Part shown: positions 34,253 to 44,017 of the stretch, piece by piece
Layout of the letters: every line of letters starts with the position of its first letter
How positions within the stretch are numbered: the first letter of the stretch is position 1
Assembly (NCBI GenBank): GCA_026391555.1
Contig: JAPLEB010000096.1
Location: 1-44,173, forward strand
Source: Bacteroidia bacterium
GTDB taxonomy: Bacteria; Bacteroidota; Bacteroidia; Bacteroidales; VadinHA17
Length of the DNA: 44,173 bases
Reading direction: 5' to 3'
Made by a program: the position numbers and the translations under genes
The notes under the pieces: model-generated
What the model was told of the DNA's origin: nothing
The model's input: the letters and a program-made list of their open reading frames with translations, nothing else
Database searches by the model: none

Positions 34253-35647
34253 TTAATCTGCACTTTTTTTATTTTTTCCCCCTTTTGCATCACCCATCGG
34301 GCTTGCCATCTTTGATCTCCACTCTTTAAATTCGTTATTGAGTTTTTCAACAATTTGAGGATTTTGTTTAGATAGATCTGTTTTCTCACTTATATCAGCC
34401 AAAAGATCATATAGTTCAAGATTGCCTTCCTTATTTTGAATGAGTTTCCATTTTCCATTCCTTATTGCCCATATTCCGTCATTACCATCCCAGCACAATG
34501 TTTCATGGAGCGGATTTTTTAGTTTACCATTTAATACCGGAAGAATATTGCGCCCGTCATAAATTTTATCAGTAGGAAGGCCAATCTCCAGGGCAGCGCA
34601 AATTGTAGGCATAATATCGAGTGAAATAACCGGTTCGTCACAGGTTCCGGGAGATAGTTTTCCCGGCCAGCTTATTACAAATGGCACCCGTATGCCTCCT
34701 TCATAAACACTGTGTTTATAATCACGAAGAGGTGTATTTACAGCTTTAGATACTTTTGCGCCCCCATTATCACTAAAATAAATAATAAGGGTATTATCAT
34801 ATTCACCTGTTTCTTTTAATTTTTTTATGACTCGACCGATCGCCATATCCATGCGGTATAACATGGCCATCTGGATATCTCTTTCTTTGTCGCCTGTATT
34901 AAATTTTTTGATATCTTCTTCTGGTGCCTGTAACGGGAAATGGACTGCATTAAATGGCAGATACAAAAAGAATGGAGAACTATTTTTGGCATTATCCTCA
35001 ATAAAATTACAGGCTTCTCTGGCTAAATTATCTGTCAGGTAACCAGTATCACTTATAGGTTTATCATCGCGATAAATACAAGTTTGCTCATTTCCGGGAA
35101 CATAATTCAAATCAAAGTAATCATGACCACCGTGCCCTAAAAAGCCATAAAATGTATCAAAACCTCTGCTGGTAGGATAATATGGTTTTTCTAATCCAAG
35201 GTGCCATTTCCCAAAGATACCCGTTATGTAACCTTTTTCTTTTAATATTTTAGGTAAAAGCACTTCGCTTAAAGGCAATCCCTGACGTGAATCAGATGCA
35301 GTATAAAAACCATAACGCTGTTGGTACCGACCGGTGAGCAGCCCTGCCCTTGTTGGAGCACTAACGTAGCCGCTGGCATAACCATTTGTGAATACGATAC
35401 CAGATTTTGCTAACTGGTCAATTGCAGGTGTTGAAACTTCAATTGGATGCTCATGATAACTTACATCAGCATAACCCTGGTCATCTGCAAGGAGTATTAC
35501 TACATTTGGAAGTACTGATTTTTTCTTCTGATCCACTTTATTTGTGCTGAATGCCATGCCCGGTAAAAGGATTGCTGTTCCGGTAAAAAAGATCAAAGTC
35601 TTGTTCAAAAAAATCATTTTCATAGTTTTTTCATTTGATTCTTTCAT
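34253..35647 (-). CDS. Sulfatase 5, Ser-type motif SAPTR
   Basis: This 464-aa secreted sulfatase has an N-terminal hydrophobic signal (LIFFTGTAILLPGMAFS). Metal ligands are in LADDQGYAD (Asp55-Asp56). The formylglycine motif is SAPTR (Ser96) within GYVSAPTRAGLLTGRYQQRYG. GKWHLGL and IYFSDNGGA complete the site. It resembles the catalytic domain of sulfatase 3 (same LxDDQGYADxS and GFYGFLGHGGHDYFDL blocks) but has Ser instead of Cys and no accessory domains. The start may be ATG 35623 (MKMIFLNK) rather than 35647. A candidate -7 box TATATTTG lies 70-78 bp upstream (35718-35725). Confidence 0.92.
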   Translation of the reverse strand: MKESNEKTMKMIFLNKTLIFFTGTAILLPGMAFSTNKVDQKKKSVLPNVVILLADDQGYADVSYHEHPIEVSTPAIDQLAKSGIVFTNGYASGYVSAPTRAGLLTGRYQQRYGFYTASDSRQGLPLSEVLLPKILKEKGYITGIFGKWHLGLEKPYYPTSRGFDTFYGFLGHGGHDYFDLNYVPGNEQTCIYRDDKPISDTGYLTDNLAREACNFIEDNAKNSSPFFLYLPFNAVHFPLQAPEEDIKKFNTGDKERDIQMAMLYRMDMAIGRVIKKLKETGEYDNTLIIYFSDNGGAKVSKAVNTPLRDYKHSVYEGGIRVPFVISWPGKLSPGTCDEPVISLDIMPTICAALEIGLPTDKIYDGRNILPVLNGKLKNPLHETLCWDGNDGIWAIRNGKWKLIQNKEGNLELYDLLADISEKTDLSKQNPQIVEKLNNEFKEWRSKMASPMGDAKGGKNKKSAD

Positions 35648-35954
35648 TTTTTCGTGTTTTAAATTTTATCTTATTCTCTTATGTAACTTCTATTTCAAGT
35701 TATTCTTTTTGGTGAATCAAATATATTCCCGATACTTAAATAAACTATTAATAAAAGATTAATGAGATTAATGCTGATAAAATATACGGGAAATTCCAGC
35801 CTGAAAAATCATGGAAATTGTATACTAAATCACTACATTTATTGTCTACCCCCGATGTCATATTTCTTAGAGCGGAGAAAACCAATTGGACAAAGTGCAT
35901 GAGCGGATAGGCAAGATAGGGAAGCTATGCAGGACGAGTCGTTTTTGTGAGCGG
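35648..35954. other. Intergenic interval upstream of sulfatase 5
   Basis: This is AT-rich sequence with a minus-strand TATATTTG at 35718-35725 that fits the -7 consensus. The part near the DUF1080 gene is GC-richer, and no gene or terminator was recognised there. Confidence 0.4.
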
Positions 35955-36692
35955 TTAAAGTTCGCGAATCTTGATGTTGCGGAACCAGGTCGGATACCCG
36001 TGATCCTGAAGGCCGATGTATCCTTCTTTCGAGATTCCTTCAGTAAATCCAGGGAAGGTTTTGAATTTACTTTTAGCAACCAGGGCATCCCATTCAGGAG
36101 TCCATAAGGTGTAGGAAACCACTTTAACACCGTTCTGAGTATGAGTAACCTGGCCATCTTTTACTTTAATAACGATAGTATTCCACGATCCGGCCGGATT
36201 TACGGTTTTCGGATCGGCTGGAAGCATGTCATATAACGAACCGGCCAGGTGGCTGTCAATTTTATTGTCGGTAGCATCTACATTGTCGAGCACCTGAATT
36301 TCAGGGGCTGCATAGTAAATTGGTTTACCGGGAACTTCGCGTACATTATAAAAAATTCCGGAATTACCCATTTTGCCAGTATTCCAATCGATCGAAAGCT
36401 CGAAGTTTTTAAATTTTTTCCCTGAGAAAAGAATATCTCCATTGGATCCCTGTCCGGGTTTTTTGTCTGAAGCGGTGAAGACTTTCATCGCATCCTCATC
36501 AATCACCCAGTTTGCAGGCATCGCAACGCCGTTACATTGTCTCCAGCCGTCGAAGTTATGGCCGTTGAACAACAGCACCCAGCCTTCTTTTTTCTCTTTT
36601 TTAGAAAGTTTGTTCACGGTTTGTGAAAACCCTGGCATCGCGATCAACATCGCGATTGCTAATGACATAGTTAAAAAAATGTTTCTCTTCAT
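35955..36692 (-). CDS. DUF1080 / 3-keto-disaccharide hydrolase-like secreted protein
   Basis: This 245-aa protein has a signal peptide ending near MPGFSQ (about residue 24). The rest is one concanavalin-like jelly-roll domain of the DUF1080 family: GWVLLFNGHNFDGWRQ, WVIDEDAMKVF, FKNFELSIDWNTGKMGNSGIFYNV, YYAAPEIQVLDN, GSWNTIVIKVKDGQVTHTQNG and a terminal GLQDHGYPTWFRNIKIREL. Family members cleave 3-keto-glycosides or bind glycans. It is the last gene of a leftward group with sulfatases 4 and 5, although intergenic gaps make co-transcription uncertain. Confidence 0.9.
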   Translation of the reverse strand: MKRNIFLTMSLAIAMLIAMPGFSQTVNKLSKKEKKEGWVLLFNGHNFDGWRQCNGVAMPANWVIDEDAMKVFTASDKKPGQGSNGDILFSGKKFKNFELSIDWNTGKMGNSGIFYNVREVPGKPIYYAAPEIQVLDNVDATDNKIDSHLAGSLYDMLPADPKTVNPAGSWNTIVIKVKDGQVTHTQNGVKVVSYTLWTPEWDALVAKSKFKTFPGFTEGISKEGYIGLQDHGYPTWFRNIKIREL

Positions 36693-37580
36693 AATCTGAT
36701 TTTTTAAATTACCCCGGAAGGGATTAATTAGTGATTTATTAGTGTTTCTTAAATATTTAATTTCATGGTTATTGTTAATTAATTTGTTAAAGAAAGCTTT
36801 TTTATTTTTGAATCGGACATCTTTTCACGGTAAAAATTTACCCGTTGAATTAATCCTTTGTATTTATAAGTTACGATTTTTAGCGGGCCAGGGGCCAAAC
36901 TGGCGTTTATTTCCAGGGGAATCTGATTCAGGTCTTTTTCCCTCAACCGGTGACGCTGATCCATATTTGCCTCTTAACAAATTCATCCACTTAGATTAAT
37001 GTGCTCGCGAAAAATGGAAGGAACTGGTAATGCTGAAAGTAATATTTTTATTTCTTTCAAGGGCATCAATGGTTTGTTTGGCCTGAAAAGCGGTTAAAGT
37101 ATTTTCTGTTTGGTTATTATATTCTATCGGATCATTTTCAAGGTCAAATAATAGCATTTCTCCATAAAAAGGGATACTCAATCCTGTAATCGTTGTTGCA
37201 ATGACAAATTTTCTGTTCATTTATAGTGATTTTTAATAATCCTTAGATTGATAAACAGGAATCTTTGACTGAAGAGGAATCTCTTTTCGGAGCAGACTAA
37301 ATTAATAAAATATTAATAAGATTGATACCGTAAAAAAATATACAAAACAGCTGGTTATTTGAATCCCCGCGAGCGCATTGGCTTCGCCGAGCTCGTAAAC
37401 TCGGTTCTCCGTTGCTTGCTGCGAAGAGTTTCAATTTTAAGTTCAACTATTTTAATTACTGTAACGTTGGAACTTGATGGAATCTGCTTATTTCAAAAAT
37501 AATATTACCTTAAATTTGAGAGAGAGATTGCATAATTAATAATAAATTTGTATTAACCCTTAAAAACTCAGACTTCAACG
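36693..37580. other. Degraded interval between DUF1080 gene and the regulator
   Basis: It holds a sulfatase stub (36996-37220) and an unrecognised 61-codon minus-strand fragment at 36779-36964 (contains IPLEINASLAPGPLKI). Next to the regulator lies a GC-rich patch, GCGAGCGCATTGGCTTCGCC (about 37370-37389), followed by GAGCTCGTAAACTCGG. No intact gene was found. Confidence 0.5.
36996..37220 (-). pseudogene. Sulfatase with signal peptide joined directly to its C-terminal strand
   Basis: The 74-codon frame starts MNRKFVIATTITGLSIPFYG (signal-like) and passes straight into EMLLFDLENDPIEYNNQ. The latter is the LYDLxxDPxExxNL strand found near the end of sulfatases. About 400 residues between the two are absent, so this is an internal-deletion remnant. 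Confidence 0.65.
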
Positions 37581-40166
37581 ATGAAAGATTTGGGACTTGC
37601 TCTTCTATTTAAACTTAAAATAATATCAGCGCTTATCATTATGTGCATGGTACTTCTCTTGCCTGATAAATCATTTTCCCAATCATATGGTTTAGGGTTT
37701 AACGGACAAGACTATTCAAAAGACCTGCGTACCGGAATTGATCTCTCACCCGGGAACTACTTTAAACTTGACAATGAATTTGAGTTAAGTTTCAAAATGT
37801 TACTTAGACCGAATGTAAAGATGTATTTTGGCTACATTGTCAGAATTATTGATAAAAATGGGAGAAATATTGACTTGATTTTCAATTACAAATCAGTTGA
37901 TTTAAGTTCCATTGTCGTGGTTTGTAGTCAAAATATTTCCCGTATTTTATTGAATACTGACCTTGATTCACTTTGCAATAAATGAATCGAATTTCAGCTA
38001 AAAATTGACATTAAAAATAATAAAGTGAGCCTGTCTTCCCCTGAAACTAATTTTATAGCTGATGATACAGGTGCAAACCTTACCGGAGATGTGAAAATTC
38101 TTTTTGGCGCGAACGATTTCAGCCATATTAAAACTACTGATTTACCATCGATGAATATCAAAGACATTTGCATTTATGAGAAAGGTAAACTTAAATACAA
38201 TTGGCCCCTCGACGAAATTGAGGGTAATTATGCAAAAGATAAGATACAGAAAAAAATTGCTGAAATCAAAAATCCGGTATGGCTAAAACCGGAACATTCC
38301 AATTGGCAGAAAGTATATTCTTCAACATTGACCGGAAATTGTGAAATTGCCTTTAACCGGCAAGAAGAAAAGATCTACCTTATCGGAGATGATCAAATGT
38401 TCATCTATTCAGTGAAGAACAACAACAGTGAAGCAGTAAATTATCAGAATAAGGCAAAAAATCTTCTCGCCGGAAGACAGGCGATCTACGACCCCGATAC
38501 CAAATCAATTTTTAGTTATGACATTGATCAAAAAACTGTTTCTGAGTTCGATTTCAACACCCATACCTGGCATCAGGAAGATCCAAAAAATACCTTAGCA
38601 ACTGTTTACCTGCATCACAACCAATATTATTCCCAGTCTGAAAAATCTTTGTACATTTTTGGAGGTTATGGACAACACGAATACAAAAATCTGATTCAAA
38701 GATTTGAATTTAATACCGGTAACTGGGAAACAATAAAGCCAACGGGAGATATTTTTAATCCACGTTACCTGGCATCGGCAGGAGAATTGAATGATACAAT
38801 ATTTATTCTGGGAGGCTATGGCAGTTTATCGGGTCAACAAATCCTGAACCCTCAGAATTATTACGATCTGATGGCTTTTTCGATCAAAGAGCATAAATTT
38901 AAAAAGCTATACAATTTTGTTCCGAATACCGAGGATATCTGTTTTTCCAATTCGATGGTAATTGACCCGGTTAAGAGAACTTTTTATGCACTGTCATTTC
39001 CTGTATTTAAATACGATGGATACCTGCAATTAATAAAAGGTTCGCTTCAAAAACCCGAACTAAAACCAATCGCCGGTAAAATACGTTATCTCTTCCACGA
39101 TGTAAGGTCGTTTTCAACTCTTTTCTGTTGCGAATCGAGCAAAAAATTAATCGCAGCTACCCTGTTGCTCAATAAACAAAACCAATCCGAAATCAATCTC
39201 TTCTCCATTTCATTACCTCCGAATGAAAATACCAATGAACAAAAAACTGAACATAATATTAACTCTCGTTGGTTCTGGCTGTTGGCTTTCTTGGGCATTA
39301 TTCCGGTCTTTTATTTCCTTTTTCTGAAACTTTTCAGAAATGGTAAAAATGCAAATGTTCCGGATCACTTAAATTCCGGGTTGTCACATGCACCAATTCT
39401 GAACGAACATGAAGCTGATGTGGCTGAAAAGGAAACTTATTACAACTCGGTATTATTTTTTGGAGGTTTTCAGGTTTTTAACAAGAAAGGAACTGATATA
39501 ACTCTCAGGTTTACCCCACTTCTGAAGGAGCTCTTCCTGTTAATCTGGCTATATTCAATTAAAAATAACAAAGGAATTTCTTCGGAAAAACTTACTGAGT
39601 TATTATGGTTCGATAAAGATAAGAATCATGCTTGTAACAACCGGGCTGTAAATATTGCAAAACTTAAACAAATAATTGCTGAAATCGATACTTGTTCTTT
39701 ATCTCACAAAACTGCCTACTGGAAAATTGAATTTAACGAATCAGTTGTTTTTAACGATTACCTTGAATGCATTAAAATTACCGGTAATAAAAAAACATTA
39801 ACAAAAGAAAAAATCAATAAACTTATTGTTCTGGTGAATACAGGGGCTTTCCTGATGAATTCGGATTACGAATGGCTCGATGAGTTTAAGGCTGATATTT
39901 CGAACACAATTATTGATATTTTAATTGAATTTGCATCAATCCAAAAAATTGAAGAAGACCCTGATTTTATTTTGCATCTGGCTGATTCAATTTTCAATTG
40001 TGATATTGTGAATGAAGAAGCTATGATTTTAAAATGTAAATCTCTGACTTTACTCGGGAAACATAGTCTTGCCTCAAATACCTACACGAAATTCTCAAAG
40101 GATTATAAGATACTATATGATCAGTGTTACAACAAATCGTTTAATGAAATTAGTGTCTGTCTGTAA
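37581..40166 (+). pseudogene. LamG-Kelch-TM-SARP-like transmembrane regulator interrupted by one TGA
   Basis: The frame from 37581 is open except for a TGA at 37983-37985 (codon 135) and resumes at once to 40166, giving 861 codons. The N-terminus is a signal or TM segment. Residues about 45-215 look like a LamG-type sandwich (NYFKLDNEFELSFKM; the stop falls where NK-W-IEFQLKI would place a Trp). About 230-550 contains Kelch-like repeats (LYIFGGYGQ, IFILGGYGSL). Residues 564-586 are a single TM (RWFWLLAFLGIIPVFYFLF). About 620-740 resembles an OmpR/SARP winged helix (FFGGFQVFNKKG, LTELLWFDK, NNRAVNIAKLKQII), followed by a BTAD-like helical tail. A one-component membrane sensor for glycans is inferred. 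If read as two proteins, the second could start at GTG 38025. Confidence 0.8.
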
Positions 40167-40530
40167 TGTCCACAGGATCAACGCATTTAAATTTTAATGA
40201 GTATGCGGAATCATGCACATAATATGTATTTATTTTTGAGCAAGGATACAGTTTCTCTTAATTGGAGATTCCTCACTTCTCCGCCTGATGGCGGATTCGT
40301 TCGGAATGACAACATCAATTGGTGCAGTATGAGGGGGAAGCAGTGGCGATTCGCTCAGCGAATCGCCACTGCTTCCCATGTGCCACATAAAATCCTGTCA
40401 TTCCGAGCCGAAGCCCAGAGCGAAGCGAAGGGGCAGGCGAGGAATCTCATAATCAATTGATTTGAGATTATTATTGATAACTGATACTCATTTAATATAA
40501 AATCAAAACAAACAAAAAATTGAACAAATT
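40167..40530. other. Intergenic interval occupied by a MITE-like element
   Basis: No gene was seen. Most of the 364 bp is the inverted-repeat element at 40265-40448. The last 80 bp are AT-rich and presumably contain the sulfatase 6 promoter. Confidence 0.6.
40265..40448. repeat. MITE-like palindromic element with a 43-bp perfect hairpin core
   Basis: The outer ends are GAGATTCCTC (40265-40274) and GAGGAATCTC (40439-40448). Inner arms are TCGGAATGACA (40301-40311) and TGTCATTCCGA (40396-40406). The core at 40335-40377 is a perfect 21-bp stem with a single-base loop: GGGAAGCAGTGGCGATTCG, then CTCAG, then CGAATCGCCACTGCTTCCC. The ends match the repeat at 24348-24427. Confidence 0.85.
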
Positions 40531-41985
40531 ATGGAAACAAAAATGCTTTTTAAACCTATTACATTAGGTTTTGTTTTTACTTTCGGATTTCAATTAAACC
40601 TTGCAGCACAAAAGCCACTGAATATCCTTATTATACAAACTGACGAACATAATCCCAGGATGTTTGGTGCTGCCGGCGACCCTTTCGCCATAACTCCAAA
40701 CATGGATAAGCTGGCTCGTCAGGGAGTGCTTTTTAGCAACGCATATAGCCAGAATCCGATTAGTGTTCCTTCCAGGATGTCGATGTTAACGGGGAAATAC
40801 AGTCAAACAATCAAGGTTTATGGCAATGGCGATCCCTTAACCATGAATTTCACAACCTTCGCCGACCAATTTAATAAAAATGGGTACAGGTCGGCCATCA
40901 TTGGCAAAATGCATTTTAAAGGAAAAGGTGATGAACAATTACATGGATTTGAGAGGCCATTTGGTGATAGTGGAAGTGAAATTATTAGCGGAAATTGGGA
41001 GAAGAAGCAATTGGATAAACTTGGCCAAACACTACTGAGTGATCGCAGTCCCAAATTGGCCCGTGTTAATGATTTCCCGATGGAGGTCCATAAAGACGGA
41101 GGCATTGTACCATATACCAAAACATTCCTTAGTAAGAATAAAGAAAATCCTTTTATACTGATTTGTAGTTTTACCCGGCCACATTTCCCCTTTGAGGCCT
41201 CAGACAAATATTATGAAATGTATAAGGGAAGAGTAAAGCTCCCGATTGATTTTGACTCTGATAAAAAGAACTGGTCAGTTTCAAGTCAGATGGAGAACAG
41301 CAAATATAAATTTGACCAGTTAACCAAAGAAGAAATTATTCATGCCAGAGAAGTCTATTATGGGATGATTACCTGGGTGGATGATCAGATTGGATTAATT
41401 CTGGATGAATTGGATCGGCAAGGGCTAAAAGAAAATACACTGATCATTTATACTGCAGATCATGGCGAAATGGCTGGTGAACACTGTTTGTGGTATAAGA
41501 ATACTTTTTACGAAGGCAGCGCCGGTATTCCATTCATTATTTCATGCCCAAAACTTTTCCGTGGTAATCAAATCAGTAAATCAGTAACCGGTAATATTGA
41601 TATTTTTCCAACTATTTGCGATGCTGCCGGTATTCAGAAACCAGATGGTTTGGAAGGTAAAAGTTTATGGCCGGTATTAACAGGCAAGGAATCCGGGAAT
41701 GATCGCTACATTTTTTCAGAGAATTATCGTGGGGGAATTCCCGGGTGTATGGTCTGTGACCAGAATTGGAAATATTTTGTGTACCAACCATGTGAGAAAA
41801 ATATGTTTACCAAAGAAGTTTTCCTTTATGATATGATTAATGATCCTAACGAGATGCAGAATCTCGCCAATCATGCTGAATTAAAAAGTGTAGTTGAAAA
41901 TATGGAAAAAAGAATGAGTTGGTGGAAACCAGGCAAGATCATAATAAATGACAACGAAACATCAGCAATCTATCGCTTCCCATAA
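40531..41985 (+). CDS. Sulfatase 6, Ser-type motif SVPSR
   Basis: This 484-aa secreted sulfatase has a signal peptide of about 26 residues. The metal site is IIQTDEHNPRMFG (Asp38). The formylglycine motif is SVPSR (Ser78) in NPISVPSRMSMLTGKY. IIGKMHFKG replaces the usual GKWHxG, a pattern seen in choline-sulfatase-like enzymes. YTADHGEMAGEHCLWYKNTFYEGSAGIPFI gives the C-terminal metal loop. The product ends with a short tail after SWWKPGKI. It stands alone downstream of the palindromic element, and an AraC-type regulator faces it from the right. Confidence 0.92.
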   Translation: METKMLFKPITLGFVFTFGFQLNLAAQKPLNILIIQTDEHNPRMFGAAGDPFAITPNMDKLARQGVLFSNAYSQNPISVPSRMSMLTGKYSQTIKVYGNGDPLTMNFTTFADQFNKNGYRSAIIGKMHFKGKGDEQLHGFERPFGDSGSEIISGNWEKKQLDKLGQTLLSDRSPKLARVNDFPMEVHKDGGIVPYTKTFLSKNKENPFILICSFTRPHFPFEASDKYYEMYKGRVKLPIDFDSDKKNWSVSSQMENSKYKFDQLTKEEIIHAREVYYGMITWVDDQIGLILDELDRQGLKENTLIIYTADHGEMAGEHCLWYKNTFYEGSAGIPFIISCPKLFRGNQISKSVTGNIDIFPTICDAAGIQKPDGLEGKSLWPVLTGKESGNDRYIFSENYRGGIPGCMVCDQNWKYFVYQPCEKNMFTKEVFLYDMINDPNEMQNLANHAELKSVVENMEKRMSWWKPGKIIINDNETSAIYRFP

Positions 41986-42173
41986 TGTTCTGCTTGGTGG
42001 TAATGTTATTAAACGACATTAAAAAAAGAGGGAATAAAGCTTGAATATATAAACAACGCCAGGGAAGGAGGTGCATTTAATCTGGGTGAAACAATTGAGA
42101 TATATAATCTTGAGAAGACGCCCCTTTTATTCTTTTTAGCCGTGGAAATAAAGCCTTCAATTCTGGCATATAT

Positions 42174-43040
42174 CTAAGCTCCTTTAAACCGTTTCCGGTA
42201 TTCCGAAGGAGATACTCCCGTGTTTTTTTTAAATTGCTTGTTGAAATGGCTAAGGTTATTAAAGCCACTGTCAAAGCATACTTCAGTCATGCTATGGTTT
42301 TGATCCATCAATAATTTGCAGGCAAATTCTATTTTTATCTTATTTAGGTATTCAAATATGGTAATCCCCATGTTCATCTTAAAAAACCGGCACAACGATC
42401 CTTCAGCCATATTAACCATTCCGGCTAATTTCTCCAGGCTCACATCTTCACGGTAATTTTTCATCAGGTATTCGTGGATGGCTTCCATACGCTTATTTCC
42501 CGTGGTAAATCGCCCTCTGAGATACTCCCTGCTTGCCAGTTGTTTATTAGTGTCACTTCTTCCAATGATGTCCATCAACATAAAAAAATGTAACATCCGC
42601 TCAAAACTTTTCAAATAGGGCAACTGGAGCATGATTTCACTCACTTCGTTAAGGGTATGCCCAATAATCTGAATTCCTTTTTCCGACAAAGCCAATGCCC
42701 TTTTAATGTTGCTGAATTCAGGAAAGGTTAATAATTGGGGAGATAAAACATTCGATGTAAACTGAAGAATAACCATCTCAAGTGTTCGTTTGGATGGAGT
42801 CCTGGTATCCTTATCGGCTATCCATACATGTGGAAGATTAGGCCCAATAAATGCCAGGTCGCCGGGTTGAAATTCTTCAATAGAATCTCCCACGATACGT
42901 TTTCCTGAACCTTCAGTAATGAAGCTTATTTCAAAATTATTATGGTAATGCCATGTGCTTTTCTCCAGATTATCCTGGAAAATGCCTATATAAAATGATT
43001 CATCTTTTTTTTCAATTATTTTTTCAAAAAAAGCTGTCAT
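42174..43040 (-). CDS. AraC-family transcriptional regulator with cupin sensor
   Basis: This 288-aa protein has an N-terminal cupin (WHYHNNFEISFITEGSGKRIV, FQPGDLAFIGPNLPHVW) that would bind a sugar or other small ligand. The C-terminal double HTH runs from about residue 185 to the end: SLEKLAGMVNMAEGSLCRFFKMNMG, then MTEVCFDSGFNNLSHFNKQFKKNTGVSPSEYRKRF. It probably activates a carbohydrate locus, possibly the facing sulfatase 6 gene, although the two genes converge and do not share a promoter. A minus-strand TACTTTTG (43087-43094) fits a -7 box about 47 bp upstream. Confidence 0.93.
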   Translation of the reverse strand: MTAFFEKIIEKKDESFYIGIFQDNLEKSTWHYHNNFEISFITEGSGKRIVGDSIEEFQPGDLAFIGPNLPHVWIADKDTRTPSKRTLEMVILQFTSNVLSPQLLTFPEFSNIKRALALSEKGIQIIGHTLNEVSEIMLQLPYLKSFERMLHFFMLMDIIGRSDTNKQLASREYLRGRFTTGNKRMEAIHEYLMKNYREDVSLEKLAGMVNMAEGSLCRFFKMNMGITIFEYLNKIKIEFACKLLMDQNHSMTEVCFDSGFNNLSHFNKQFKKNTGVSPSEYRKRFKGA

Positions 43041-43178
43041 TAAGGTAACAATTTTACCAAAATTGAATATTATGTGAATATAGCATCAAAAGTAGTAAAA
43101 ATTGATGTAGATATCTATTCTATCAGACGTTATTTTTACGACAACTATTTAATATGTATCAAACAAAATCAATGACTT

Positions 43179-43850
43179 ATGAAAGAATTGCTCGAAAAAC
43201 TGCTTGAAGCTGTGGAATTTGGCAAAGTGGATAAAAAATCCCCGTATCCTCCTCAGTTTAAGGATCAGGATGGAGCCTATGAGCTTGCAAAACTAGCACT
43301 CGAAGAAGGAATCAGACCTGATGAAATTCTTGAAGACGCCTTAGTTCCTGCGATGGCAAACGTAGGTAATAAATTTAGCAGGAAAGAGATATATGTACCG
43401 CAGATGCTGATGTCTGCAAAAGCGATGAGTGCTGCAATGATTCATCTTAAACCCTTTTTTCAGTCGGGGGAAACAAAGAGAAAAGGTAAGTTTATTGTCG
43501 GAACAGTGTCAGGAGACCTGCATGATATAGGTAAAAACCTGGTAGCTATGATGATAGAAGGAGGCGGATGGGAAGTGATCGATCTTGGTGTTGACGTAGG
43601 ATCAGATAAATTTCTGAAGGCAATTGATGAAAACCCAGGTGCAGTAATCGGTCTTTCAGCCCTGTTGACAACAACTATGGAGAACATGAAAATGATAGTG
43701 ACCGCCATTAAGGAGAAACATTCAGATTCAATGATACTCGTCGGAGGAGCCCCGGTAACAATGGAGTACTGTAAAAAGATCGGGGCAGATTTTTATTCAC
43801 CTGATCCGCAGGGTGCAGTGAACTTTCTGAATCGGCCTGTTGCTCATTAG
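43179..43850 (+). CDS. Corrinoid (B12-binding) methyltransferase protein, MtaC/MtbC type
   Basis: This 223-aa protein has an N-terminal helical cap (about 1-95: LAKLALEEGIRPDEILEDALVPAM, YVPQMLMSAKAMSAAM). The cobalamin-binding Rossmann domain follows, with DLHDIGKNLVAMMIEGGGW (about residues 112-130, His as lower cobalt ligand), then SALLTTTMENM and LVGGAPVT. Such proteins carry the methyl group between a substrate methyltransferase and tetrahydrofolate or CoM. The partner methyltransferase is not in the window. A formate-tetrahydrofolate ligase fragment downstream hints at a one-carbon locus. Confidence 0.95.
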   Translation: MKELLEKLLEAVEFGKVDKKSPYPPQFKDQDGAYELAKLALEEGIRPDEILEDALVPAMANVGNKFSRKEIYVPQMLMSAKAMSAAMIHLKPFFQSGETKRKGKFIVGTVSGDLHDIGKNLVAMMIEGGGWEVIDLGVDVGSDKFLKAIDENPGAVIGLSALLTTTMENMKMIVTAIKEKHSDSMILVGGAPVTMEYCKKIGADFYSPDPQGAVNFLNRPVAH

Positions 43851-44017
43851 TCCGCCGATTGCTTTCTTAAAATTGAAATGTCGTGAAAGGTGACGATTTA
43901 AATTGTCACACTTACAGGAATATTATTGATAATAACTAAAACAAATAGCCGATCATGTTTAGGACGAAAACTTTATGGTTATTCTGCATAATTGCGGAAA
44001 TGCTGTGACCCTCGTAA

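Noticed and set aside
37983-37985. Selenocysteine or reassigned TGA in the regulator
   Set aside because: TGA is used as a normal stop by neighbouring genes (rhuM, MNT, anSME), and the site fits a lost Trp in an ordinary domain, not a redox site.
42077-42274. Separate small minus-strand gene beside the AraC regulator
   Set aside because: It overlaps the conserved C-terminus of the AraC protein in another frame and has no features of its own.
19594-43040. Canonical polysaccharide utilisation locus
   Set aside because: No SusC- or SusD-like gene is present in the window, so the formal definition is not met.
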